From NCBI GenBank assembly GCA_023663505.1, contig JAMPHH010000008.1, positions 1 to 64,000 of the forward strand: a DNA stretch of 64,000 nt, read 5' to 3'. A program made the translations under genes and the position numbers. The first letter of the stretch is position 1; every line of letters starts with the position of its first letter. Origin of the DNA: Muribaculum sp. (GTDB taxonomy: Bacteria; Bacillota; Clostridia; Lachnospirales; Lachnospiraceae). Of the stretch, positions 25,605 to 34,875 are shown piece by piece. The notes beneath the pieces were generated by a model. That model did not search any database and was not told the DNA's origin. It worked only from the letters and a program-made list of their open reading frames with translations.

Positions 25605-28600
25605 TTAGTTGAAGGGCAGACATTCCTCGTCATCTTCAGGCGGATTCATAAACTCACGCTTTGCGACAATTTCGGAAATATCATACCCAAGGTCACAATC
25701 CATGTGGAACTTGTCATCATGGAACTTCGGACAATCGAAACACGTAGCGTACTTCATATCGCCACACGGCGGCAGCCACGGTTCAGGAATATCAACGTCT
25801 GCGTCATTTGCTCCAAGTTCCTTAACATATGGGTCATCCGATACAAACCACTCAAAATCTCCATACGCTGAGATCGTCTTAACAGCCTCATCTACGAGCT
25901 TGTCATAATAAGACCGATCAATATCGCCTTCTTTATTCAGTTCCCTAACCATCTCAGATTCAAGCCAGCGATATCCGGATGAGCCAGTTGCAGCATAATA
26001 CTTACCGTTCTGCTCCCTGAGAAGCACTCCGCCGCCCGTATCAGGCTTAACCGGACAGAAGAGTCCAACCTTTCCGATGAAACGGTAATTATGCCCCTTC
26101 TCGATTTCCGGTCGAAGTTCTGCGCATAATGTTTCAAAGGTTATATCCGAAAGCAATCCTTTCTTATAATCGCTTTCCGCCTTAGCAAACTGCTTTTCAA
26201 AGTCGGACACATCCGGCATCCCCTCATTCATATCCAAATATAATGCCGACTTGACCTCTTTCGTTTCAGCCATGTCCTCAAAGAGAACGTCTTCCTTGCT
26301 GAACAAAGTCTTGAAGACATATGAAATCTGGAACTGAGTCCCTGTTGCCGTCCATTTACCGAGACCATCTCCATCCTTGTATCTGGCAATATAAACAGCG
26401 TCATTTACCAGACACATTCTGTCGTATGTAGCCTCGTGTTCAAATGTGTAGCCGTACTTCTTACCAAAATCCATTACAAACTGGATAATCTCCGGTGTCG
26501 CATCGGGTATCTTGATAGAGTCGGTCTTAATATGAGCGACTGTGTACCCGCGCTTCTGCACCTCATGCTTCAAATCCACCATGAACAAAGCCCCGCGCTT
26601 CGCCACGATATTGTCAATGTTTCTCGGATCGCGGAACGCATTCTCAAAGGATGCCGAGGTCAGACCGTAAACTGAGTTAATAGCGGTCTTCAGAGCATCT
26701 GCGAGTTGCTTAGATGTCATCTCACCCTTGATTACTTTCTGGATATAAGGCGTGAGCTTGCCGTCCAGCATTGAGTTTACAATTTCCCAAGCCTCATGCT
26801 TGATGCTGACACGACCCTCAACAATATCACGGAACGCCGTTGTGAACTTCACACCGAACAGAACTTCGGCAATCGCACTGTGCGGATGCATGGAAGCAAT
26901 ATCCAGCAATGCGACATTTCCGTACATACCAGGCTCAGAATATACATAGCCGCCTTCTCCGACTTCCTCTCCGCGATATACAGACTTTCCGTTCTCGAAA
27001 GTGTATCCAGGAAAATATGGCAAAAGACTCCCCGCTTTACCGTGGGTCTGCTGAACCATTTCCGGACAAGCTTCCGCCAGGAAATTATAGGTTTCGGCAT
27101 CCAGATCGTGTACCGGCTCTGCGAGATTCCGATAGTGGAACTGATCCTGCGGTTTCCGCTCGTTACCAAATATAATCTTGGTTGTGAGCGTGTTCGTTGT
27201 GTCGTTGACTGTCATACCCGCCAAATCTGCCAGAATCTGCCTTGCCGTCCAGTCCGCTTTCAAATAAACAAAGGCTGCCTCTGTTGCAATAACATCGTTA
27301 TCACAATACTCGGCAACCTTAGTCCAAAGCTCTTCAGGAACCGGTTCATCCCACGGAAGCCCCAGCTCCTGGTGATGTGTCCCTGCCTTTATGATCCGGA
27401 TTTCCGCGTCTGAGAAACCTTTCTTCTCCAACTCTTTCACGGAGACATTCCCCATCTCAATTTCCAGCTTCTTCAAACTCTTTTTGTTTCCAGCGGAAGC
27501 GAAGTCGTAGACATCCGTGTAGGATGCATTATATGCCTCGCCAAAGAAACAATCCCGATTAGCTCCTTTCTTCGCCCCGACTATCTTCTGGGACAAGTTA
27601 TAGAGCTGCTCGTTCGTATACCCCATCAACCTCGCATACAAAATATGGTTATCGTAGCGGCGGCAGTTAAAGCCTACCAGCCGGAACCGCATCAACTCCT
27701 CGATTTCAGTAGGCGTCGGGTTGATCATACGCACAACAGGCTTCCCCTCACCCTCGATCTTCCAGTTCACAAGGAACAGGTTCGGGAACACCTCCACATC
27801 GTAAAATATAAGTTTCGCCTCATCATTCTTAACGCCTGCTGACGGGTCCGCAGATTTAAACTGCATCTTATTTACAAGCTTGATACAGTAATCCGCCTGA
27901 TTCGTGCTGCTGGCTGCAAAAGCCAATACCGCATTCCGCATATCCGTGACATCATAGTTCAGGTCACTGGCATATGCATCCTCCAGTATTTTGTAGATAA
28001 AATCGATACTGGGCTTAGTTGCTGGATGAATTTCCTTCTCCAGATTACGCTTAATAAGTGTTCTAAGCCCTTTCTCGCTCTTGATTGCATCAAAATTTAC
28101 CATCTTATTTTCTCCTTTCGTTGGTAAACCAGAGCTAATTGTTGCGATAGGCAAATCATTACACTTTGACAACTTACGTCGTAGTGAACTCTTGCCACTG
28201 AACACCTTAACTTCTATGTGGTCATCATATATTCGACTCAGCATTGTCGGATCACCGGTATAAATATAATGAAGATGTATCCCGGCTTCACTCTTACTCA
28301 ACTCTGCATAAGTCGGCGGCCATTTACTTGCTGCTTCGAGATTCATTTCAAAGGACTTATTGCCGTCCTTATCAGGAATATCGAAGTCAATAACTATGTG
28401 ATTCTCCGGGACTTTGACATAGTGGAGTTTTGACGTATCGAGTCCAGAAAGCAGATCTTTACAATCGTCCCATTTCTTTGAAGGAGTCTCTTTTGAGCTG
28501 GCATACTGGGCTGGACACTCTCCACATTGTTCGTCAAATATGTTTGTACATTCGCTGGCACTGTGAAAAGATAACCAGGAATTTGGCTTTGTTTTCCCAT

Positions 28601-29927
28601 TTTCACCTCCCGGATTTTTTTCGGGTTCAAATTTGTCTGTCCTAAACCCGGAATAGTAGCTGCGGACTCTCGAACCATCATCCATATTGAACCGTTCGTC
28701 ATAGTTCCTGAAATAGTTCTTGAGTTCTTCCTTAAATGCCCTCTGCGGCAGAGAATATAAAACCTTCGCCTCATCACAATAGGTCTTATACATTTCCCAA
28801 GCCGCTTTCAGTGTTGTTCCGTCCTCCCTCTTGAATACGTGGTATGAATCAATGATGTAATTGTAGAAATCATTCGATGCCCCAAGCATACTGATCGGGA
28901 TGTAATCATCGAACATACCAGGGTCACTCAAATATACTTCCTGACAGTGATACGCAATCGCACCAAGTTCAAACCCAACCTGCTTTACGATAGTCTTGTA
29001 CTCCTTAGGACTCAGCTTGTTCCCACTCGGAGATACATCAATCAATCTTCTGATAAGACCTGACTTCGCATCCGTAATCTTTACCGGTTTGTTTGTACCC
29101 ATAAAGAGAAAACACTTAAACCGGTTGGCATAGGTAGATTTAAACTTCTCATTCACCGTCATTAACTCATGAGAAACCAGACTGTTCAGCCTTGTGTTAT
29201 CCTCTATCCTTGACAGATCGCCGTCGTGCTGAATCGCCACAAGAGGATTGCTCTTAAACGCCTCCAGCGCAAACGAATTACTCGCAGAGCCAAGAGCCTT
29301 GGCATCGAACACAGAATAATAACCCTCGAAAAGCTGCTGGATAATGTTCAGGACAGTAGACTTACCTGTTCCTGCTGCCCCGTATAAGACCATAAACTTC
29401 TGCAATTTCTTTGAATCGCCGGACACAACAGAGCCAATCGCCCATTCAATCTTGCGCCTTTCTTCCTCAGAATATAATACAGACATCAGCTTGTCGTAGG
29501 CAGACAAATCGCCAGCTTCAAGCGGATAGTTCAGCTTTTTACTGGCGTAATCTTTTTTGTTTGTCGGCGTGTTTGAAAATATAAGTTTTTCGTCCAGCAT
29601 ATGGAAGGAATCTCTTAACTGCTTCTGGCAATACTTATGCCATGAATCAATCATGCCGGACTCAGCGTCCCACATGTGCAGGACTTTGATAATATCGGAG
29701 TCAAAGCGTTGGCGGTTCTCTTCAGCATACCTATCCAGTTCGCGGTCGATGAGCTGTAATGCATCCTGCTCATCCGTAGACCATAAACCGCGTTCTTCAA
29801 TCCAGATAGCGTAGAAATCACCGCCTCTTATCATAAGATCGCCGCTTTTCTTGATAATGAACTTTGGATAGATTTCTATAACACCACGCTTTTTACTACG
29901 TGTCGAAATCGTTAAAAAGTCGATCAT
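25605..29927 (-). CDS. Fused SF3 helicase, archaeo-eukaryotic primase and family B DNA polymerase
   Basis: 1440 residues from ATG at 29927. Residues about 180-310: SF3 helicase (Walker A YGAAGTGKS; VAIQHDGD; FKCFLFMGTNKP; GLIRRL arginine region). Residues about 505-580: primase core with VIDFDIPD, then GIHLHY, then IEVKVF, i.e. the h-h-D-h-D, s-x-H and acidic motifs. Residues 705 onward: 3'-5' exonuclease (FYDVEVFPN, FNCRRYDNH), polymerase motif A LLDIASMHPHSA, motif B KTAINSVYG and motif C KTDSIKI. The C-terminus EDDEECLPFN resembles an SSB tip. Usual primase-helicase proteins carry the primase first; here helicase comes first. An internal ribosome site and ATG at 28103 may also give a separate polymerase. 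Confidence 0.88.
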   Translation of the reverse strand: MIDFLTISTRSKKRGVIEIYPKFIIKKSGDLMIRGGDFYAIWIEERGLWSTDEQDALQLIDRELDRYAEENRQRFDSDIIKVLHMWDAESGMIDSWHKYCQKQLRDSFHMLDEKLIFSNTPTNKKDYASKKLNYPLEAGDLSAYDKLMSVLYSEEERRKIEWAIGSVVSGDSKKLQKFMVLYGAAGTGKSTVLNIIQQLFEGYYSVFDAKALGSASNSFALEAFKSNPLVAIQHDGDLSRIEDNTRLNSLVSHELMTVNEKFKSTYANRFKCFLFMGTNKPVKITDAKSGLIRRLIDVSPSGNKLSPKEYKTIVKQVGFELGAIAYHCQEVYLSDPGMFDDYIPISMLGASNDFYNYIIDSYHVFKREDGTTLKAAWEMYKTYCDEAKVLYSLPQRAFKEELKNYFRNYDERFNMDDGSRVRSYYSGFRTDKFEPEKNPGGENGKTKPNSWLSFHSASECTNIFDEQCGECPAQYASSKETPSKKWDDCKDLLSGLDTSKLHYVKVPENHIVIDFDIPDKDGNKSFEMNLEAASKWPPTYAELSKSEAGIHLHYIYTGDPTMLSRIYDDHIEVKVFSGKSSLRRKLSKCNDLPIATISSGLPTKGENKMVNFDAIKSEKGLRTLIKRNLEKEIHPATKPSIDFIYKILEDAYASDLNYDVTDMRNAVLAFAASSTNQADYCIKLVNKMQFKSADPSAGVKNDEAKLIFYDVEVFPNLFLVNWKIEGEGKPVVRMINPTPTEIEELMRFRLVGFNCRRYDNHILYARLMGYTNEQLYNLSQKIVGAKKGANRDCFFGEAYNASYTDVYDFASAGNKKSLKKLEIEMGNVSVKELEKKGFSDAEIRIIKAGTHHQELGLPWDEPVPEELWTKVAEYCDNDVIATEAAFVYLKADWTARQILADLAGMTVNDTTNTLTTKIIFGNERKPQDQFHYRNLAEPVHDLDAETYNFLAEACPEMVQQTHGKAGSLLPYFPGYTFENGKSVYRGEEVGEGGYVYSEPGMYGNVALLDIASMHPHSAIAEVLFGVKFTTAFRDIVEGRVSIKHEAWEIVNSMLDGKLTPYIQKVIKGEMTSKQLADALKTAINSVYGLTSASFENAFRDPRNIDNIVAKRGALFMVDLKHEVQKRGYTVAHIKTDSIKIPDATPEIIQFVMDFGKKYGYTFEHEATYDRMCLVNDAVYIARYKDGDGLGKWTATGTQFQISYVFKTLFSKEDVLFEDMAETKEVKSALYLDMNEGMPDVSDFEKQFAKAESDYKKGLLSDITFETLCAELRPEIEKGHNYRFIGKVGLFCPVKPDTGGGVLLREQNGKYYAATGSSGYRWLESEMVRELNKEGDIDRSYYDKLVDEAVKTISAYGDFEWFVSDDPYVKELGANDADVDIPEPWLPPCGDMKYATCFDCPKFHDDKFHMDCDLGYDISEIVAKREFMNPPEDDEECLPFN
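28101..28124 (-). promoter_or_regulatory. Internal ribosome site and start codon within the fusion gene
   Basis: On the minus strand CGAAAGGAG, seven bases, ATG (ATG at 28103-28101), in frame with the fusion. It matches the GAAAGGAG site before most genes here. It would make a polymerase-only product of 832 residues. Confidence 0.6.
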
Positions 29928-29931
29928 TTCA

Positions 29932-30141
29932 TTACCTTTTCTCCTTTCCTTCCTTAATAAAGCTCTTGACTGTTTCAAATCTCCAGTCATCTTTTCCGCT
30001 GTAGGTGAATACGAACTCCTGCTTATTCGTCTGTCTCACACGTATGCTGTTCTTACCGTTCGGAAACCATATTTCTACATTCTCACCTGCATATTGCGGA
30101 AAATATAATTTAAACCATTTGTATACATCTCCATGTGCCAT
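29932..30141 (-). CDS. Small hypothetical protein upstream of the replication fusion
   Basis: 69 residues, VYKWFKLYFPQYAGENVEIWF then NSIRVRQTNKQEFVFTYSG; beta-rich. Ends 4 bases before the fusion start, so probably translated with it. GGAGG-type site upstream. Function unknown. Confidence 0.65.
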   Translation of the reverse strand: MAHGDVYKWFKLYFPQYAGENVEIWFPNGKNSIRVRQTNKQEFVFTYSGKDDWRFETVKSFIKEGKEKR

Positions 30142-30156
30142 TTGGTACCTCCAAAT

Positions 30157-30705
30157 TCATACAAATTTATCCAGGTACCAACACATCTGATACCAGATCT
30201 CAACCGTTCGCAAATCCCGGCTGCAATGCTCTACGGTGAACAAACCGCCCTCGCCATTCCGTTTATATCGCCGATCCAGAAACCGTTCAATCACTTTGTT
30301 TGCATAATCCTCATCAAATTTTGCGTCCGTCATAGAACCCAAACCGAGATTTACAATCATGTTCCAGAACCACTGTCCCGTCCTGTTTCCGATATCCGGG
30401 TCATCCATGATATGTTCTTCACAACGAATAGCGAGGGCAATCATCATCTCCAAAACACTACAGGGTCGATTATCCAAATATGTTGCGATTTCGGAACTCT
30501 TGTATGAATTCTCGTAACCGAAACGATATCGTAAGTCTATCCCATCGCCTTCCCGGTTTCCGTCCATAGGAATCGTATAAGAAAAATCTACACGATTCAG
30601 GAACCGCAAAAGTTTACGATAGGACAGACTTTTGGAGTATCGCCGATCCAATACGAGCTGGCACATCCAATTAAAATACTTGCTATTCAGCTCGCTTCGT
30701 GTCAT
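30157..30705 (-). CDS. Conserved phage protein of unknown function
   Basis: 182 residues. IPMDGNREGDGIDLRYRFGYE, CSVLEMMIALAIRCEEHIMD and NRTGQWFWNMIVNLGLGSM are strongly conserved-looking blocks found in many gut phages. No known catalytic signature. Upstream of replication genes on the same strand. Confidence 0.75.
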   Translation of the reverse strand: MTRSELNSKYFNWMCQLVLDRRYSKSLSYRKLLRFLNRVDFSYTIPMDGNREGDGIDLRYRFGYENSYKSSEIATYLDNRPCSVLEMMIALAIRCEEHIMDDPDIGNRTGQWFWNMIVNLGLGSMTDAKFDEDYANKVIERFLDRRYKRNGEGGLFTVEHCSRDLRTVEIWYQMCWYLDKFV

Positions 30706-31284
30706 TTATGCCTCCCTCTGATGCGGACGTTCTTTCTGGGCTTCCGAATAAGTCCTTTCGTCCATAAGAATCTCATAGTCACATTTCAGCCTGTCATTTC
30801 TCACAAAGACAGAGTCGTCCTCATACTCGCCAAAGCGAGTCAGAGATTCCATGCCGACTACATCGTCCACATCTTCAATCTTGTCGCCTCCATCATCCAC
30901 CAGAACCTGATCTGCGTAGTATGTAAGGCTTATCTGATCATAATCCTCAAACTCGCCAAATTCGTCCGGCGAGATCACATAAGGCTTATTCTCTTCCATC
31001 TCCGTTCCCTCCGGTATGTAAGCCTCATTCTTCAATATCTCCGCATAGGTGGAAATATCAGGCTTCTCCTCAAACTTCTTCAGACTTGCTTCCACGCTCG
31101 GCTGCGGCTCCACGGTTATCTCAACGTCTGTAGCATCCTGCTCACGCTTCGAGAACACTTCTTTCACAGAGTTGATCTCTTCCTCAGCAATCTGCTCGTA
31201 CTTCTTTTTTGCAAACTGCCATGTCACGACAGAACCCGTTGCAGCTCCGAGGACAAATATAATAAGCCCTGTTGCTTTACTCAT
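30706..31284 (-). CDS. Membrane-anchored phage protein
   Basis: 192 residues: N-terminal span TGLIIFVLGAATGSVVTWQF, then KKYEQIAEEEINSVKEVFSK, then a soluble acidic part with ISPDEFGEFEDYDQISLTYY. A recurring phage layout; function unknown. Overlaps the next gene by 8 bases. Confidence 0.7.
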   Translation of the reverse strand: MSKATGLIIFVLGAATGSVVTWQFAKKKYEQIAEEEINSVKEVFSKREQDATDVEITVEPQPSVEASLKKFEEKPDISTYAEILKNEAYIPEGTEMEENKPYVISPDEFGEFEDYDQISLTYYADQVLVDDGGDKIEDVDDVVGMESLTRFGEYEDDSVFVRNDRLKCDYEILMDERTYSEAQKERPHQREA

Positions 31285-31441
31285 TATTCATGTCCTCCCT
31301 TCTGATCGTCATCACCGTAAGCGCCAGCCCTGTGAACAGCATAGATACGCTCAAAAGGATGCCTCCGGTAATATGCCTTTTCTTCGGGGTGTCCAGCACA
31401 TAATCCAAAATTGAGATTGTTCTTTCAAATCCATCCATCAT
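31277..31441 (-). CDS. Small single-span membrane protein
   Basis: 54 residues, MMDGFERTISILDYVLDT then HITGGILLSVSMLFTGLALT and RREDMNNE end. AGGAGGG before 31441. Overlaps the 34-residue membrane gene upstream by a few bases. Confidence 0.6.
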   Translation of the reverse strand: MMDGFERTISILDYVLDTPKKRHITGGILLSVSMLFTGLALTVMTIRREDMNNE

Positions 31442-31442
31442 C

Positions 31443-31547
31443 TCACGCCCTCCTGCCATCCGATAAGAGTGCAACGCCTCCAACAAAGCAGACCCCGGCC
31501 AATGCCGCAAGGGTATAAGATACGATCACCGATACTAAATTACTCAT
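31443..31547 (-). CDS. 34-residue membrane peptide
   Basis: MSNLVSVIVSYTLAALAGVC then FVGGVALLSDGRRA. One hydrophobic span; GAAAGGAG before ATG at 31547. Short but with good signals and coupled to the next gene. Confidence 0.5.
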   Translation of the reverse strand: MSNLVSVIVSYTLAALAGVCFVGGVALLSDGRRA

Positions 31548-31560
31548 AATGATTCTCCTT

Positions 31561-31987
31561 TCATTCATAGCTTGAAAAATAGTGGTTTTCTACTTGAAAC
31601 ATTGGAACGCCGTACTTGCTGTACTCACCGGCTGTGAAAAATATAACATCGGTGTTTGTGCGGGACCTTAATTCCTCCCTGACAAGTTCACAAATATCTT
31701 CTTTCACTTCGCAACGGTCAATACGTCCGTTCCAGACTGATGAGAATTGACTTCTCTGATAGATAACGTCGTAAACGCTATCCGGGAAATGCTCGGAATC
31801 GCTCTTCCTCTTCTTCTAATTGCTCTATCGTCACTATGGGTGGCGCATCAACAAATATCGGTTCAGGAATCACACGTGTCATCGTAACGTCATCTGCATA
31901 CGCGACTTCATCATTCCCTGAAATGTCGATATGAAAAAACATAAGAACCGATAAAAGAAGAGCAGCGATCATAGTTACTTTACGCAT
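31561..31987 (-). pseudogene. Secreted protein split by a one-base frameshift
   Basis: Starts at 31987 with a signal peptide (KVTMIAALLLSVLMFFHIDI) and reads to TAG at 31778, ending EEERFRAFPG. One base fewer in the TTTCCCGG run would continue as FPDSVYDVIYQRSQF and run 79 more codons to SYE at 31561. Either a real mutation, a sequencing error or a +1 shift at TTT-CCC. The second part has no start codon of its own near the junction. Confidence 0.65.
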
Positions 31988-32104
31988 GTGAAAACTCCCT
32001 TCAAATATAATTCAGACTATCCTCATCTCTTTCGGGCCAAGACAAGGATAGTCCGCCATCGTCCGGCACCAATCTCCTGAACCGATACCGCCGAGTCCAT
32101 CCAT

Positions 32105-33070
32105 TCACATCATCTCCCAGATGTTGCCGTCAACATTGAAATCCAACAGAATCGCCGGATCGAGTCCGTTCGCAAAATCGGAATAGCTCAGATTGTCTGC
32201 ATACAGTCCGAAATCAACGTAATTGTCACCCACAGGGTTGTCCTTATCGTAAACCCAGCCTACAACCTGACCGGCTTTGGTACGAGGCAGCCCCAGCATC
32301 TCATATACATCATTCAGGAACAGACGCTTCTTTGCCCTGAGCAGATCGTTCGCATAGTTCTCCTGCGCCTTGATGAACATGATGTTATACTCGTTATTCG
32401 GTTCCCAGTGGGGATTCAGGATTGAATTTCCGTCCTCATCAACTGTATACTTCTCAAAGAACCGGGCGTAGCCACTTACATCAGACGGGTTCACCACAAA
32501 GGTATTCTTCTTGACCTTTTTCTCTTTCCCGGTTTCCTCTTCTACCTCAGTAGCCGTTACCTTTTCAGCTTTGATGTTGTACTTCAGTTCCCGGTCAACT
32601 TCCTGACCAAACTTCTCGATCACACGGTTGCGGTATTCTTTGAAACTCTTATCAACCGTTGCATAAGCCGCTGCCAGCGCCACATTTCTCTTACGAAGAA
32701 TGTTATTCGATGCGAGGATACTCGTAATCGACAAAGCTCCGATCGCAACCGCAGGCGCATAAGTCTTCGCCAGCTTGAGACCCGTCTGTGCGTACACAAT
32801 CACCGTATCTTTTTTCGCATCTTCTTTGGAGTAATCCTCCCCGGCTTCAGTGGTTCCATTCTCCTCAGCCTCATGGATCTTATCCATCTTCTCCTTGGTC
32901 TCGTCCATGACTGCATCGACTTTAAGAGTCGCCCTGCACGCCATGACAGCACTCACAACCACACCGGCAACGCCCGCCACCATAAGAATCTCCGGGCTGT
33001 GCTTCTTCATCTTGAAGCTGACATTACTGAAAGCTCCGCTCATCTTATTCATGATTTCTTCTTTTTTCAT
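32105..33070 (-). CDS. DUF6353 membrane protein, paralog 2
   Basis: 321 residues, the longest paralog. KKHSPEILMVAGVAGVVVSA opens, TYAPAVAIGALSITSILASN forms the second hairpin, RKRNVALAAAYATVDKSF follows; the end has YEMLGLPRTKAGQVVGWVYD. Contains an inserted Lys/Glu-rich part (VEEETGKEKKVKKNTFVV). GAAAGGAG-like site upstream; overlaps DUF6378 gene by 4 bases. Confidence 0.78.
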   Translation of the reverse strand: MKKEEIMNKMSGAFSNVSFKMKKHSPEILMVAGVAGVVVSAVMACRATLKVDAVMDETKEKMDKIHEAEENGTTEAGEDYSKEDAKKDTVIVYAQTGLKLAKTYAPAVAIGALSITSILASNNILRKRNVALAAAYATVDKSFKEYRNRVIEKFGQEVDRELKYNIKAEKVTATEVEEETGKEKKVKKNTFVVNPSDVSGYARFFEKYTVDEDGNSILNPHWEPNNEYNIMFIKAQENYANDLLRAKKRLFLNDVYEMLGLPRTKAGQVVGWVYDKDNPVGDNYVDFGLYADNLSYSDFANGLDPAILLDFNVDGNIWEMM

Positions 33071-33360
33071 TTCTGCTTATTCTCCTTTTCCTGAATTTCT
33101 CCGCCTAATGCGGCGTATCCACAAATATCAATCCAGTTGTCTTCTTTATAGACACCGGATACGTTACGTGCTACCTTCATCAAAACCATCATGTTGGCAA
33201 CGTCCGTAGGAGTGACATCATGCTTCAAATATGCACTCCACAATGCACCGATAGAAGCAAAGCTGTCTTCTGCCTTTCCGTATGTACCCTCACGTTCCCC
33301 ATTGATGATGGTCTTGGCGGTATCCAAAATCTGATCACGCCTTAATGTTGCTTCAGCCAT
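33067..33360 (-). CDS. DUF6378 protein
   Basis: 97 residues: ILDTAKTIINGEREGTYGK, FASIGALWSAYL, DVANMMVLMKVARN, DNWIDICGYAALG. This matches DUF6378, a small phage family of helical fold; function unknown, thought to be near nucleotide-binding folds by some. Confidence 0.8.
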   Translation of the reverse strand: MAEATLRRDQILDTAKTIINGEREGTYGKAEDSFASIGALWSAYLKHDVTPTDVANMMVLMKVARNVSGVYKEDNWIDICGYAALGGEIQEKENKQK

Positions 33361-33374
33361 TGTTCAGTTCCTCC

Positions 33375-34004
33375 TTAATTAAGCGGGTACGCTTTCGGCA
33401 GTTTGAGAACGTAACCGTCACGCACCCTAACCGCCTTACACCCGGCAATATTTGTCCAGCCATATTTATTCACCGCAAAGTTATCGGTAGATACATCAGC
33501 AAGATCATACAGGTCGCCAACGCTCACAACCCCGTACTGGCTGATGATCTCATTCATAGCATCCAGAACCGACTCAGCATCGCCACGAGTTTCAAATATA
33601 ATTTCATCGTAGTCGAAACCAGACCGTCCTGCCTGTCTATAGCTGCTGCTCCGGCGCTCCTGATCTCCACTGTTCCCATAATACTTTCCGTAAGAAACCT
33701 TCGTTGTGTTTGAGTTCTTCTTCTGCCTGGTTTCCCCGTAAAGAATCATGTCAACGCCATTCGTCACAATATCGGAGATTGCTTTCTTTACCGCCGGCAC
33801 AAGCACCTCCATGAAAATATAAGACTTTACATTCCCGACATCTTCCGAAATGAAAACATCAGCGAACTTCTGTATCTCGCCTTTTTTCTTAGGCTTGGCA
33901 GAACCGCTGATGACCTTTTCAACTTTCTTTTCCTCTGATGATTTGTCGGGGAGAGCCTTCTGCTCATCCTTCATTTTGTGAGAGTTCCCTCCGTATTCCT
34001 CCAT
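33375..34004 (-). CDS. Conserved phage protein
   Basis: 209 residues. Lys/Glu-rich N-terminus, then FMEVLVPAVKKAISDIVTNG, a basic low-complexity middle (RRSSSYRQAGRSGFDYDEII), and YGVVSVGDLYDLADVSTDNF ending AYPLN. Widespread in gut Firmicutes phages; function unknown. Confidence 0.72.
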   Translation of the reverse strand: MEEYGGNSHKMKDEQKALPDKSSEEKKVEKVISGSAKPKKKGEIQKFADVFISEDVGNVKSYIFMEVLVPAVKKAISDIVTNGVDMILYGETRQKKNSNTTKVSYGKYYGNSGDQERRSSSYRQAGRSGFDYDEIIFETRGDAESVLDAMNEIISQYGVVSVGDLYDLADVSTDNFAVNKYGWTNIAGCKAVRVRDGYVLKLPKAYPLN

Positions 34005-34018
34005 CGTCCTTCTCCTTT

Positions 34019-34573
34019 CTATACCATCTTAAACATCACATCTCTCGCGTTCTGTGTCCCGGCGATCGTCTGTGCAATGGACCTGTAGATTCTCGAAACA
34101 TTGCTGAGGTTCGAGTTAAAGTCCTCCAGAATATCATCGAGCTTGTTGTCAAACTTGGCTGCAATCTGTTCTTTCGCCTTGTTGACGACATCTTTGCGAA
34201 GCTCATCCTCATCAATTTTGGACACTTTCTCCGCAATCGTCTCAGTGACCTTTTCTGAGATCTTCTTTCGTTCCTCCGATACAGCAGAAGAGACCTCACT
34301 GTGAATATCAGCCTTTATCTTGCTGATGACATCCGCCGCTGCGTTATCTACGGCATATCGTGCCCGTCTCTCAGCAGCTCTTTCCACAGCCTGGTCGATG
34401 ACTTCCTTCGGAATATCAATGGGAACATCGTTCGACAAATCTTCAATCGTTGTGTCCAGCTTCTCACAAAGCTTTTTCATCTTACAATGGACGCCGATCC
34501 CATATCCAAGTCCAATAAGACCGGCTACCATCATCCCAAAACCAAATATCCAATCGCAATCATTCTTGCTCAC
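34019..34573 (-). CDS. Membrane-anchored coiled-coil protein
   Basis: 184 residues: N-terminal span WIFGFGMMVAGLIGLGYGIG, then long helices (VDNAAADVISKIKADIHSEV; SEERKKISEKVTETIAEKVS; FDNKLDDILEDFNSNLSNVS). It reads as a membrane-tethered coiled coil, perhaps scaffold-like. GAAAGGAG upstream. Confidence 0.65.
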   Translation of the reverse strand: MSKNDCDWIFGFGMMVAGLIGLGYGIGVHCKMKKLCEKLDTTIEDLSNDVPIDIPKEVIDQAVERAAERRARYAVDNAAADVISKIKADIHSEVSSAVSEERKKISEKVTETIAEKVSKIDEDELRKDVVNKAKEQIAAKFDNKLDDILEDFNSNLSNVSRIYRSIAQTIAGTQNARDVMFKMV

Positions 34574-34587
34574 GGCTTTTCTCCTTT

Positions 34588-34776
34588 CTATACTTCCACC
34601 AGTTTTCCGGGGAGAGTTATTCTTGTTGCGGCTATTTTATTGAATTGCCTCTTATACTGATAAGCCAGGTTACTCCTTGCTTTCTTCTCAGATGAGGCAT
34701 AGGTGGTTCCTTCCCAGTTATTTGAAACGCACTGTTCAAATTCCATGACAGGACCCTTATAGCTGTATCTGTTCAT
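34588..34776 (-). CDS. Conserved small phage protein
   Basis: 62 residues from 34776: MNRYSYKGPVMEFEQCVSNN, EKKARSNLAYQYKRQFNK, ITLPGKLVEV. Recurs in phages with high similarity; basic, possibly nucleic-acid binding. GGAGG upstream. Confidence 0.7.
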   Translation of the reverse strand: MNRYSYKGPVMEFEQCVSNNWEGTTYASSEKKARSNLAYQYKRQFNKIAATRITLPGKLVEV

Positions 34777-34875
34777 AAAACACCTCCAGTCCGTTCCAAA
34801 CAACAAAAGGGAAAGCACCTTGTTACAGATACTTTCCCCTAGTCAGAACGACTATTTTCCTTATTCAGTTTTCAG

